64,000 nt of DNA from Streptomyces sp. NBC_00377 (GTDB taxonomy: Bacteria; Actinomycetota; Actinomycetes; Streptomycetales; Streptomycetaceae): positions 3,472,001-3,536,000 of the forward strand of contig NZ_CP107958.1 in the NCBI RefSeq assembly GCF_036075115.1, in the 5' to 3' direction. The notes under the pieces were generated by a model. That model was not told where the DNA came from. It saw only the letters and a program-made list of their open reading frames with translations, and made no database searches. Shown piece by piece: positions 31,167-42,500 of the stretch. Position numbers and translations under genes: made by a program. Within the stretch, counting starts at the first letter, position 1; each line of letters opens with the position of its first letter.

Positions 31167-32990
31167 TCAGCCCAGGCGCCGCACCAGCGCGCGGTACTCG
31201 TCCCACAGTTCCTTCGGGGTGTGGTCGCCGAAGGTGTTGAGGTGCTCGGGGACCAGGGCGGCCTCCTCGCGCCAGACCTCCTTGTCGACGGTGAGGAGGA
31301 GGTCGAGGTCCTCGTCGTCGAGTGCGAGGCCCTTGGTGTCGATGGCCTCCTTCGTCGGCAGGATGCCGATCGGGGTCTCGACGCCCTCGGCGTGACCGTC
31401 CAGACGCTCCACGATCCACTTCAGGACACGGCTGTTCTCGCCGAAGCCCGGCCACACGAACTTGCCCGCGTCGTTCTTGCGGAACCAGTTGACGTAGTAG
31501 ATCTTCGGGAGTTTCGCCTGGTCCTTGCCCTTGGCGACGTCGACCCAGTGACCCATGTAGTCGCCCATGTTGTAGCCGCAGAACGGCAGCATGGCGAACG
31601 GGTCGCGGCGCAGCTCACCGACCTTGCCCTCGGCGGCGGCGGTCTTCTCGGAGGCCACGTTGGCGCCGAGGAAGACGCCGTGGTTCCAGTCGAAGGACTC
31701 CGTCACCAGCGGGACCGCGGAGGCGCGACGGCCGCCGAAGAGGATCGCCGAGATCGGCACGCCCCTGGGGTCCTCCCACTCGGGCGCGATGATCGGGCAC
31801 TGCGCGGCGGGGACGGTGAAGCGGGCGTTGGGGTGGGCGGCGGGCGTACCGGACTGCGGAGTCCAGTCGTTGCCCTTCCAGTCGGTGAGGTGGGCCGGAG
31901 TCTCCTCCGTCATGCCCTCCCACCAGATGTCGTTGTCGTCGGTGAGCGCCACGTTGGTGAAGACCGAGTTGCCCCACAGCGTCTTCATCGCGTTGGCGTT
32001 GGTGTGCTCGCCGGTGCCGGGTGCGACGCCGAAGAAGCCGGCTTCGGGGTTGATGGCGTACAGGCGGCCGTCCTCACCGAAGCGCATCCAGGCGATGTCG
32101 TCGCCGATCGTCTCGACGGTCCAGCCGGAGACGGTGGGCTCCAGCATGGCGAGGTTGGTCTTGCCGCAGGCACTCGGGAACGCGGCCGCCACGTACTTCG
32201 ACTCGCCCTGCGGCGGGGTCAGTTTGAGGATCAGCATGTGCTCCGCGAGCCAGCCCTCGTCGCGGGCCATCACCGAAGCGATGCGCAGGGCGTAGCACTT
32301 CTTGCCGAGCAGGGCGTTGCCGCCGTAGCCGGAGCCGTAGGACCAGATCTCGCGGCTCTCGGGGAAGTGCGAGATGTACTTGGTCGTGTTGCAGGGCCAC
32401 GGGACGTCGGCCTCGCCCTCGGCCAGCGGCGCTCCGAGCGTGTGCACGGCACGCACGAAGAACCCGTCGGTGCCGAGTTCGTCCAGCACGGGCTGTCCCA
32501 TGCGGGTCATGGTGCGCATGGAGACGGCGACGTAGGCGGAGTCGGTGATCTCGACGCCGATCGCCGAGAGGTCGGAGCCCAGCGGGCCCATGCAGAAGGG
32601 GACGACGTACATCGTGCGGCCGCGCATGGAGCCGCGGAACAGGCCCTTCTCACCGGCGAAGATCTCCCGCATCTCGGCGGGCGCCTTCCAGTGGTTGGTC
32701 GGGCCGGCGTCCTCCTCCTTCTCGGAGCAGATGAAGGTGCGGTCCTCGACGCGGGCGACGTCCGTCGGGTCGGAGGCGGCGTAGTAGGAGTTCGGGCGCT
32801 GGACCGGGTCGAGCCTCTTGAAGGTGCCCTTGTCGACGAGCTCGTCGCACAGTCGCTCGTACTCGGCCTCGGATCCGTCACACCAGACCACGTTGTCCGG
32901 CTGCGTCAGTTCGGCGATCTCGTTCACCCAGGAGACGAGTTCCTGGTGCTGGGTGGGGATGACGGGGGGAGCCGCGATGTCGCGCGCCAC
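31167..32990 (-). CDS. pckG: Phosphoenolpyruvate carboxykinase (GTP)
   Basis: 607 residues, full length. It converts oxaloacetate and GTP to PEP, CO2 and GDP, the first step of gluconeogenesis, in the cytoplasm. The P-loop with the reactive cysteine reads FPSACGKTNLAM around residue 275; the metal and PEP sites appear in SYGSGYGGNALLGKKCYALR and WEDPRGVPISAILFGGRR, and FGENSRVLKWIVERL lies near the nucleotide-binding Phe loop. The GTG 32990 start has AGGAGC upstream. It is a single gene between a long terminator and a 309-bp divergent gap shared with hlyIII. Confidence 0.98.
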   Translation of the reverse strand: MARDIAAPPVIPTQHQELVSWVNEIAELTQPDNVVWCDGSEAEYERLCDELVDKGTFKRLDPVQRPNSYYAASDPTDVARVEDRTFICSEKEEDAGPTNHWKAPAEMREIFAGEKGLFRGSMRGRTMYVVPFCMGPLGSDLSAIGVEITDSAYVAVSMRTMTRMGQPVLDELGTDGFFVRAVHTLGAPLAEGEADVPWPCNTTKYISHFPESREIWSYGSGYGGNALLGKKCYALRIASVMARDEGWLAEHMLILKLTPPQGESKYVAAAFPSACGKTNLAMLEPTVSGWTVETIGDDIAWMRFGEDGRLYAINPEAGFFGVAPGTGEHTNANAMKTLWGNSVFTNVALTDDNDIWWEGMTEETPAHLTDWKGNDWTPQSGTPAAHPNARFTVPAAQCPIIAPEWEDPRGVPISAILFGGRRASAVPLVTESFDWNHGVFLGANVASEKTAAAEGKVGELRRDPFAMLPFCGYNMGDYMGHWVDVAKGKDQAKLPKIYYVNWFRKNDAGKFVWPGFGENSRVLKWIVERLDGHAEGVETPIGILPTKEAIDTKGLALDDEDLDLLLTVDKEVWREEAALVPEHLNTFGDHTPKELWDEYRALVRRLG

Positions 32991-33299
32991 GATTGCTCCT
33001 AAATGAGGGATTTTGTGTTGGAGGCCCCGTGGGGGCTGCGACCCGGATGCTTCTGATGACCTTGGCGCTCATCCGGTGTCGACCGCACTCATTTGATCAT
33101 CCGATGCTACCGCCCATCTGTCCAGAGGGCCTCACAGGTGAGCGGAGTGAGGATGGCCACGCTTAGAGGCGACGTTTTGCGTCCACATGGCGTTCAGCCG
33201 AACATCCTTTGACGAACACCCGTGAGACGATGGCCACTCTTCCCCTTCGGGCTCGTCGTACTGACGCGTAACCTACGGTTCCGTAGGTACGATTCGCCC
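32991..33299. other. Divergent pckG / hlyIII regulatory region
   Basis: 309 bp without a gene. It contains TTTGATCATCCGATGC (33092-33107), an AT-richer stretch probably within the pckG promoter, and the palindrome at 33271-33288 described separately. TTTGACG (33208-33214) is a possible -35 for the hlyIII side. No complete promoter can be fixed for pckG. Confidence 0.4.
33271..33288. promoter_or_regulatory. Palindromic operator upstream of hlyIII
   Basis: ACCTACGGTTCCGTAGGT is a perfect 8-2-8 palindrome ending 11 bp before the hlyIII ATG. Position and symmetry suit a TetR-type repressor acting on the promoter or on initiation. The cognate regulator is not in view. Confidence 0.65.
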
Positions 33300-34013
33300 A
33301 TGACAGCGCCCGTCCCCGACGCGCCCACGGACTCGCAGGCCGCCGGCCCCGCGCCCGTCGCGCACTCCCTGTCGGAAGAGATCAAGCCCAAGCTCCGCGG
33401 CTGGCTGCACCTCGGCATGTTTCCGGCCGCCCTCGTCTCCGGACTGGTCCTCACCGCCCTGGCGGACTCGACCCGCGGCCGCGTCGCCTGCGGAATCTTC
33501 GCCCTGACGGCCTGCCTGCTGTTCGGGGTGAGCGCCCTCTACCACCGGGGCGACTGGAGCCCGCGGATGGACGGCGTCCTGCGCAGACTCGACCACGCGA
33601 ACATCTTCCTGATCATCGCGGGCACCTACACACCGCTCACCCTGCTGCTCCTGCCGGAGTCGAAGGGGCGGTGGCTGCTGTGGAGCGTCTGGGCCGCCGC
33701 GGTCGCGGGCATCGCCTTCCGGGTCTTCTGGGTCGGCGCCCCGCGCTGGCTGTACACCCCCTGCTACATCGCGATGGGGTGGGCGGCCGTCTTCTTCCTC
33801 CCGGACTTCATGCGGGCGGGCGGCATCGCCGTGATGGTCCTGGTGATCGTCGGCGGGCTGCTCTACAGCGCGGGCGGCGTGATCTACGGCATCAAGCGCC
33901 CCAACCCCTCACCGCGCTGGTTCGGCTTCCACGAGGTCTTCCACTCCCTGACCCTCGCCGCGTTCGTCGTGCACTACGTCGGCATCTCCCTGGTGGCGTA
34001 CCAGCACGGATAG
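33300..34013 (+). CDS. Hemolysin III / PAQR-family membrane protein
   Basis: 237 residues with seven hydrophobic segments. HlyIII/PAQR metal motifs are present: SALYHRGDWSP with Ser/His (about 81), RLDHANIFLIIAGTYTP (Asp/His near 101), and the C-terminal FGFHEVFHSLTLAAFVVHYVG with two His. PAQR proteins are zinc-dependent membrane hydrolases, often linked to lipid or ceramide metabolism; the bacterial role is uncertain despite the hemolysin name. The ATG at 33300 is preceded by a perfect palindrome, and the gene ends before a classic terminator. Confidence 0.93.
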   Translation: MTAPVPDAPTDSQAAGPAPVAHSLSEEIKPKLRGWLHLGMFPAALVSGLVLTALADSTRGRVACGIFALTACLLFGVSALYHRGDWSPRMDGVLRRLDHANIFLIIAGTYTPLTLLLLPESKGRWLLWSVWAAAVAGIAFRVFWVGAPRWLYTPCYIAMGWAAVFFLPDFMRAGGIAVMVLVIVGGLLYSAGGVIYGIKRPNPSPRWFGFHEVFHSLTLAAFVVHYVGISLVAYQHG

Positions 34014-34032
34014 CACCCCTTTCCTGACATCC

Positions 34033-34063
34033 CGGCCACGGCTCTCGAGCCGTGGCCGTTTTT
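34033..34063 (+). terminator. Intrinsic terminator after hlyIII
   Basis: 11-bp perfect stem (34033-34043 with 34048-34058), tetraloop CTCG, followed by TTTTT (34059-34063). It is the only textbook U-tract terminator noticed in the window. Confidence 0.93.
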
Positions 34064-34085
34064 CATGCCCTCAGAACGCTCGATA

Positions 34086-34122
34086 TTGACATTGGCCATC
34101 ATTTGAAAGCTACTCTCATTTC
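34086..34122 (+). promoter_or_regulatory. MFS-tetR promoter with operator-like repeat, probably leaderless
   Basis: TTGACA (34086-34091) and TACTCT (34111-34116) flank a 19-bp spacer. TGAAA (34103-34107) and TTTCA (34119-34123) with GAAAGCTACTCTC between form an imperfect inverted repeat over the -10. No Shine-Dalgarno precedes the ATG at 34123, which is where transcription would start. The TetR protein encoded downstream is the likely ligand. Confidence 0.6.
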
Positions 34123-35724
34123 ATGGCCACTCTCAAGAACTCCGCAGCACCGGGGTCCGACCCCCGCCGCTGGTGGGCCCTCGGCGCCCTGGTCGCCAGC
34201 ATGCTCACGCTCGGCTTCGACACGACGATCCTCAACGTGGCGCTCCCGACGATGGCCGGGCAGCTCGGCGCCGACACCGGTCAGCAGCAGTGGATGGCGG
34301 ACGCGTACGTCGTCGTCTTCGCCGCCCTGATGCTCCCGGCCGGTCTGCTCGGCGACCGCTTCGGCCGGCGGAACATGCTGATCACCGGGCTCGGCATCTT
34401 CCTCGCCGGTTCGCTGGTCGGCACCCTCGCCCAGGACGTGAACGCGGTGATCGCCGCCCGCGCCGTGATGGGCGTCGGGGCCGCGCTGGTCACCCCGCTC
34501 GCGCTGTCGGTGCTGCCCTCGCTGTTCACACCCGGGGAGCGCACCAGGGCCGTCGGCATCGTCTCCGCCGGTTCGACGCTCGGGCTGCCGCTCGGACCGA
34601 TCATCGGCGGCTGGCTGCTCAACCACTTCTGGTGGGGCTCGGTCTTCCTCATCAACATCCCGATGGCCGCGATCGGCATCGCCGCCTGCGTGTTCCTGCT
34701 GCCGGAGACCCGCGACCCGTCCTCCCCCGAGGTCGACGTCGTCTCCACCGCGCTCACCGCGGGCGGGCTCGGCACACTCATCTACGCGATCATCGAGGCG
34801 CCCACCCGCGGCTGGGGCGACCCGCTGGTGCTGGGTACCGGTGCGGCGGCCGTGGTACTGATCACCGCGCTGGTGCTGCGCGAGCGGCGGGCCGAGCGGC
34901 CCATGCTCGACATGGGACTGCTCGCCCACCGCGGCTTCCTGTTCAACACGCTCGCGGCGACCCTCCTCATGTTCGTGCTGTCCGGCCTGCTGTTCGTCCT
35001 GCCGCAGTACCTCCAGGCCGTCCTCGGCAACGACGCCCTCGGCACCGGCGTGCGGCTGCTGCCGATGATGGGCGGTCTGATCGTCGCCGCCCGGGCCGCG
35101 CAACCCGTCGTGGAACGGTTCGGGGCGCGGGCCGTGGTGAGCGCGGGCCTGGTGGTGCTGGCCTTCGCCGCCCTCCTGGGCAGCCGTACGACGGTCGACT
35201 CCGGGTACGGCTTCACCGCGCTGTGGCTGTCGATCGTCGGGTTCGGCTTCGGCTTCTCGATCGTGCCCGCGATGGCCGGCGCCCTGGGCACCCTGCCCTC
35301 CGACCGCGCCGGCAGCGGTTCCGGCCTGCTGATGACCCTGCGCCAGGTCGGTGGAGCCATCGGCATCGCCCTGCTCGGCAGTTTGCTCGCGAGCACCTTC
35401 CGCGACCGCCTCGACGTCACCGGCCTGCCCGCCGGGACCGCCGACACGGCCGGGGACTCGGTGGTCGCGGCCCGGGTGATCGCCGAGAGGACGAACCTGC
35501 CGGACCTCGCCGCCTCCGCGAACGCCGCCTACGTCCACGGCATGAGCCTGGTCATGCTGGTGTGCGGGCTCGCCGCCCTGGCCTCCGCACTGCTGGCGGC
35601 GGCGTTCCTGCCGACGGGACCGCAGGCCGAGGGCGTCGGCGCCGAGGACACCTCCACGGGGGACGCCGGGCCGGGGGACGCCGGTGCCGGCTTGGTCACC
35701 CCCTCGGCCGATGCCCGACAATGA
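34123..35724 (+). CDS. MFS drug exporter, DHA2 (14-TM) family
   Basis: 533 residues with about 14 transmembrane helices. DHA2 motifs: motif C-like LTLGFDTTILNVALPTMAGQL in helix 1, motif A GDRFGRRNML after helix 2, and GPIIGGWLLNHFWW in helix 5. It exports drugs or toxic compounds by proton antiport in the membrane. A low-complexity Gly/Asp tail follows the last helix. It is translationally coupled to the TetR gene by an ATGA overlap (35721-35724), the usual self-regulated efflux arrangement. Confidence 0.95.
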   Translation: MATLKNSAAPGSDPRRWWALGALVASMLTLGFDTTILNVALPTMAGQLGADTGQQQWMADAYVVVFAALMLPAGLLGDRFGRRNMLITGLGIFLAGSLVGTLAQDVNAVIAARAVMGVGAALVTPLALSVLPSLFTPGERTRAVGIVSAGSTLGLPLGPIIGGWLLNHFWWGSVFLINIPMAAIGIAACVFLLPETRDPSSPEVDVVSTALTAGGLGTLIYAIIEAPTRGWGDPLVLGTGAAAVVLITALVLRERRAERPMLDMGLLAHRGFLFNTLAATLLMFVLSGLLFVLPQYLQAVLGNDALGTGVRLLPMMGGLIVAARAAQPVVERFGARAVVSAGLVVLAFAALLGSRTTVDSGYGFTALWLSIVGFGFGFSIVPAMAGALGTLPSDRAGSGSGLLMTLRQVGGAIGIALLGSLLASTFRDRLDVTGLPAGTADTAGDSVVAARVIAERTNLPDLAASANAAYVHGMSLVMLVCGLAALASALLAAAFLPTGPQAEGVGAEDTSTGDAGPGDAGAGLVTPSADARQ

Positions 35725-36359
35725 GCCCCATGACGGCCGCACACACCAACCCTCCCGCCGAGCATCCCCAGCCGGGTCTGCGCGAGCGCAAGAAGATCAA
35801 GACCCGCGAGGCCATCCGCACCGCCACCTACGCGCTGGTCGGGGAGCAGGGTTACGAGGCCACGACGATCGACCAGATCGCCGAACGCGCCGAGGTGTCG
35901 CCGTCGACCGTCTTCCGCTACTTCCCGACCAAGGAGGACATCGTCCTCACGGACGAGTGGGACCCGATCCTGATGCGGGAACTACAGGCCCGCCCGGCGG
36001 ACGAACCATGGCCGGAGACCGTCCGCTACGTGATGCTCAAGGCCCTGCGCATGGGCCTCCAGGACGATCTGGAGGTCGCGCGGCTGCGCACCCGCCTGAT
36101 GGTGCAGGTGCCCGCGGTGCGCTCGCGGATGATGGAGAGCATGTCGGTCACCGGCCGGATGTTCAGCCTCGCGGTCGGCGAGCGCACCGGCCTGGACCCC
36201 GACAGCCTGGAAGTCCGCGTCTACACGATGTCCCTCGTGGGCGGCCTGATGCAGACGTCCATGTACTGGGCCGAGCACGGCCACCAGGACGACTTCGAGG
36301 ACCTGCTCGTGCGCACACTGAACGTCCTGGAACAAGGCCTTCCCCGGCGGAAACCCTGA
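35721..36359 (+). CDS. TetR-family transcriptional regulator
   Basis: 212 residues. N-terminal HTH (about 20-70: REAIRTATYALVGEQGYEATTIDQIAERAEVSPSTVFRYFPTKEDIV), then a helical ligand domain of the TetR C-terminal type (about 80-200). It starts inside the stop of the MFS gene, so it is expected to repress its own operon and to be relieved by the transported compound. The operator-like repeat over the MFS -10 is the best target. No pseudogene signs. Confidence 0.95.
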   Translation: MSPMTAAHTNPPAEHPQPGLRERKKIKTREAIRTATYALVGEQGYEATTIDQIAERAEVSPSTVFRYFPTKEDIVLTDEWDPILMRELQARPADEPWPETVRYVMLKALRMGLQDDLEVARLRTRLMVQVPAVRSRMMESMSVTGRMFSLAVGERTGLDPDSLEVRVYTMSLVGGLMQTSMYWAEHGHQDDFEDLLVRTLNVLEQGLPRRKP

Positions 36360-36393
36360 GACCGGCGCCCCTCCCCCATGCCATCCTGACCAG

Positions 36394-37119
36394 GTGAACG
36401 CATTCGAGATCCGCGTCGAAGTCGCGCCTGACCTCGCCCTGTTCGTCCCGCACGCGCGGCGCGCGGGAGCCACCTCACTCGCCGTCGACGGCGTGTCCAC
36501 CCTCGGCCATGTCGTCGAGTCGCTCGGGGTGCCACTGACGGAGGTGGGCACCCTGCTCGTCGACGGCCGCGCGGTACCGGTCTCGCACATCCCGGCCGCC
36601 GGGGAGGCGGTGGCCGTCCGACCGGTCGCCCGCCCCCAGCGGATCCCGGGAGCGCCGCTGCGCTTCCTCCTCGACGTCCACCTCGGCACCCTGGCCCGCC
36701 GGCTGCGCCTGCTCGGCGTGGACACGGCGTACGAGTCGACGGACATCGGCGACCCCGCGCTCGCCACCCGCTCGGCGGCCGAACAGCGCGTGATGCTCAG
36801 CCGCGACCGGGGGCTGCTGCGCCGCCGTGAACTGTGGGCGGGCGCGTACGTCTACAGCACCGATCCCGAGGAGCAGCTCCGCGACGTCCTCGACCGGTTC
36901 GCGCCCCCGCTGCTTCCCTGGACGCGCTGCACCGCCTGCAACGGTCTGCTGAGGCAGGCCACCAAGGAGGAGGTCGCCGACCAGCTGCGCCAGGGCACCC
37001 AGCAGTCCTACGACGTGTTCGCGCAGTGCCTGTCCTGCGGGCGGGCGTACTGGAAGGGCGCGCACCACGAGCAGCTGGTGGCCATCGTGGAGCGCGCCCT
37101 GGCGGAGTTCGCGGGCTAA
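36394..37119 (+). CDS. Mut7-C protein: ubiquitin-like domain, PIN-like RNase domain, zinc ribbon
   Basis: 241 residues from GTG 36394. Domains: an N-terminal beta-grasp (about 1-80, Mut7-C ubiquitin type), the Mut7-C RNase (PIN-like) core (about 85-160: RFLLDVHLGTLARRLRLLGVDT with the acidic DVHLG, DPALA and SRDRGLL sites), and a C-terminal zinc ribbon (RCTACNG and CLSCGRAYWKG). The family is predicted to cleave RNA, but no substrate is established. Its stop is formed partly by the MITE: the last TA is the host target dinucleotide and the following A is the first MITE base (see 37119-37279). Confidence 0.88.
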   Translation: MNAFEIRVEVAPDLALFVPHARRAGATSLAVDGVSTLGHVVESLGVPLTEVGTLLVDGRAVPVSHIPAAGEAVAVRPVARPQRIPGAPLRFLLDVHLGTLARRLRLLGVDTAYESTDIGDPALATRSAAEQRVMLSRDRGLLRRRELWAGAYVYSTDPEEQLRDVLDRFAPPLLPWTRCTACNGLLRQATKEEVADQLRQGTQQSYDVFAQCLSCGRAYWKGAHHEQLVAIVERALAEFAG

Positions 37120-37279
37120 GGGCTGTCCCGCAATCCTGGCGGGCGCGCGACGACAGCTACGGCACCTCGCCGCGTTGTCGGAACGCCCGAATACATCCGG
37201 TATGCGGACGTGCCTCCGCCTTGCGATGCACCGCATCTGACGCCGCGCACTGATCCACCAGGGATTACCGGACAGCCCT
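37119..37279. mobile_element. 161-bp MITE with TA target duplication inserted in a stop codon
   Basis: Terminal inverted repeats of about 22 bp with a few mismatches: AGGGCTGTCCCGCAATCC at 37119-37136, and at the other end GGATTACCGGACAGCCCT, 37262-37279. TA flanks both ends (37117-37118 and 37280-37281), the signature of IS630/mariner-type insertion. There is no coding capacity. Removing one TA plus the element restores GGC-TAG, so the gene originally ended in TAG and now ends in TAA. From memory, GGGCTGTCC-ended repeats are frequent in Streptomyces. Confidence 0.85.
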
Positions 37280-37358
37280 TAGACGTACGGAGCCGCGCCG
37301 CACGGCCTTCGGCCCGCTCCTCCTCACGCGGGTGCCCACCGTGGTGTCCCCCGTCGTC

Positions 37359-39404
<2,046 letters not shown>

Positions 39405-39570
39405 GGGGTCCATCCTGCCGCAGTACCCCACCCGTCGGCTGTCACGCGCCCACGCGCGGCGACGCGCCCGCTCCGCGAGGCGGCCGGGGGTCCTTTTGTC
39501 CCCTCGCTTCGCGGAGCCGCCCGCCGCACACTTGACCAAGGAAAGCTGTGACCGCCGGAGGGGGACGGAC

Positions 39571-42500
39571 ATGCGGGACGGCCATAGGGCGGACGCGGAG
39601 CGGGTGTTGGCGCGGGCCGTGGAGGAGGAGGTACGGCGGTCCGGCGGCCGCAGCGACCGGCAGGTGCTGATGACGCGGGCCCGCGGCGCACTGGACGCCA
39701 TGGCGCAGACCGCCGCCGAGGAGTACGAGGCGTACGCGCGTGCCCTGGAGGAGTCGGAGGCCCGGCAGGTCAGTTTCGGGCAGCGGTACGCGCGTGAGGG
39801 CGGCCGGACTCCCCTGCTGGTGGCGGGTGTCGCCGCCGTCACGGCGGCGGTCGCCGACCTCGCGCTGGGCACCGGGCCGGGTACCGCTCTCGGTGCCGGG
39901 GTGACCGTCGGGGTGGTCGGCGCCGCGGCGACCGTCGTGAAGGTGGCGGGCTCCCATCTGCCGGCCGCGCATCACCGGGCCGGCGAGGCCGGGCAGCCCG
40001 GGGGCGCCGAACAACTGCGGTTGCAGTGGCTCACCGCGCTGGAAGTGCGGGGCATCCGGCCGTTCCTGGATCAGCAGCGCATGCTGAGCGCGACGACCGG
40101 GCCGAAGAAGGCGCCGGGACCGCAACTGCGCGGCACGGACAAGAGCGCGGCCGCACGCGGACGGACGGTCCTCGCCCAGTCGTTCACCCAACTCCCGCAA
40201 CCGGTCGACCCGTTCGCCGGGCGCCGGACGGAACTCGCGCAGATCCGCCAGTGGGTGCAGGCCGCCCGGGCCAGTACCCAGACCCGGCCGACGGTCGTCG
40301 TACTGCACGGCCCGCCGGGCAGCGGCCGGACCGCGCTCGCGGTGCGGGCCGCGCACGATCTGCGCGACCAGTTCCGCGGCGCCTGTGTGGTGGACCTGCG
40401 CGGCGACAGCGCGCGGGAGGCGCCGCTGCCCACCCGGGACGCCCTGCTGCACCTGCTGAACCGGCTCGGCGCACCTCGCGAGCAGCTCCTCTTCCGTGAA
40501 CGCTCCTCCCCGGACCAGCAGGTCAAGCGGCTGAGCGAGCTCTACCAGCACCATCTGAGCGGCCTGCCGGTCACGGTCGTCCTGGACGACGCCTCCGACC
40601 CCGAACAGGTCCGCGCGCTCGTCCCGGAACGCTCCGACAGCCTGGTCCTCGTCACCGCCCGGACCCCACCGGCGCTGCCGGCCGAGCTGTCCGCGTGGGT
40701 GCACGAACTGGCGGTGCGCCCCCTGGACTCGGCGGGCGCGGAGGAACTGCTGGGCGCGGCCGCCCAGGACGCCTCGGGTCCCTACGACGCCGAATCCGCC
40801 GACCGCATCACGCAGTTGTGCGGCGGACTGCCGCTGGCGCTGCGTGTCGTCGGCTCCTCGCTGGGCCCGCGCTCACCGCGCGCGCTGGCGGCCGACCTCG
40901 GGGCGTACGGTCCGGTGGAGCCTGTCGAGCGCGCCCTGTGGCTGCGCTACACCGACCAGCCGGACGCGGCACGCCGTCTGCTGCGCCGGCTGGCGCTGGC
41001 CGGGCACGCCTCGCTGGGAGCGGCCGCGGCGGCCGCGCTCCTGGCCACGGACCGCACGGAGGCGGCCCGCCATCTCACGGCCCTCGCCGGCGCCGGCCTG
41101 GTCGACCACGTCCGCGGCGACCGCTACCGGCTGCACGACCTGGTCCGCGCCTTCGCGCAGGCCCGGCTCCTCGACGAGGAGGAGCAGACCGAGCGGTCGG
41201 CCGCCCAGGAACGCCTGATCGTCAGCTACGCCGAGCTCGCCGACTCCGTGCTGCGGCTGGTCGACGGCAACATGTCGACCCGCTCGGACCGCTTCACCCC
41301 GCACGGCTTCACTTCCCTGGACGAGGCGCTGCGCTGGCTGGACGACGAGTCCAGCTTCATCACGGCGACACTGCGGCACGCGGACGGCGTGGACCAGAAC
41401 GCCGTACTGAGCCTGCTGGGCGCCCTGTGCGACTACTGCCTGCTGCGCGGCGACCTCTACCGGCTCGGTGAGATCAGCGAGCTGGCCCAGTCGGTCGGCC
41501 AGGACCTGCTGGTCCGGTCCGTGCAGTGGCGTACGGGTATCGCGGCCCGTCAGCTCGGCGAGCTCGACAAGGCCCGTACGACGCTCAGCTCGGTCGTCGA
41601 CCTCTACCTCCAGGCCCATCACGACGCGGGGGCGGCGCGTGCCCTGTGCTCGCTGGGCATCACCCTGCACCACCAGGGGCAGCTCACGGAGGCGTCGGCG
41701 AAGCTTCGGGAGGCGATGGACCTCCAGGCCGCGCCCGAGCTGGCCACCGACCGGGCCTGGACGATGCACGCGCTCGCGGCGGTGGAGCGGGACAGGGCGC
41801 ATCTGGCCGAGGCCCTCGACCTGCTCACCCGCTCCCTGGTCCTGCACCGCGAGGGCGGCTCCGTGCACGGCGAGGCCTGGGCGCACTTCCAGCTCGGCCA
41901 GCTGAACCTGCGCCGCGGCGACGTCCCGCGGGCGGAGGCCGATCTGCGCAGAGCCCTCGACCTCTACGGCCGCACCCGCGACGCCCGCGGCGAGGCCTGG
42001 GCGCTGACCCAGCTGGCCCGGGCCCGCCTCATCGGCGGGGACCCCGCCCCGGCGGCCGAGGACCTGCGCCGGGCGTCTGCCCGGCACCGGGACAACGAGG
42101 ACGCGCGCGGCGAGGCCTGGACGGTCTACTACCTGGGCCTGGCCCTGGAGGAGACGGGCGACCTGGACCAGGCCGTCCGCGAACTGGAACGCTCCCGCTC
42201 CCTCTTCTCCCGCATACGTGACGTCTACGGCCTCGCCTGCGCCCGGCACCACTCGGCCCGGGTGACCCGCGACCAGCGCGCCGCCCAGACCGGCTCGCTG
42301 CGCAACTCCGGGTTCGCCCGGCAGCTCCTGGTCGACGCCCGCGCCGACTTCCAGCGCATCGGCGTCGCCCACGGCGAGGCCTGGACCTGCCTGGAGCTCG
42401 CGATCGTCGACGCGGGCAACGCCCGTAGCCAGGCGGCCCTCGCCCTGTGCGAGGAGGCGGCGGGTCTGTTCGCGTCGTACGGCGACCGGCGCGGCGAGGA

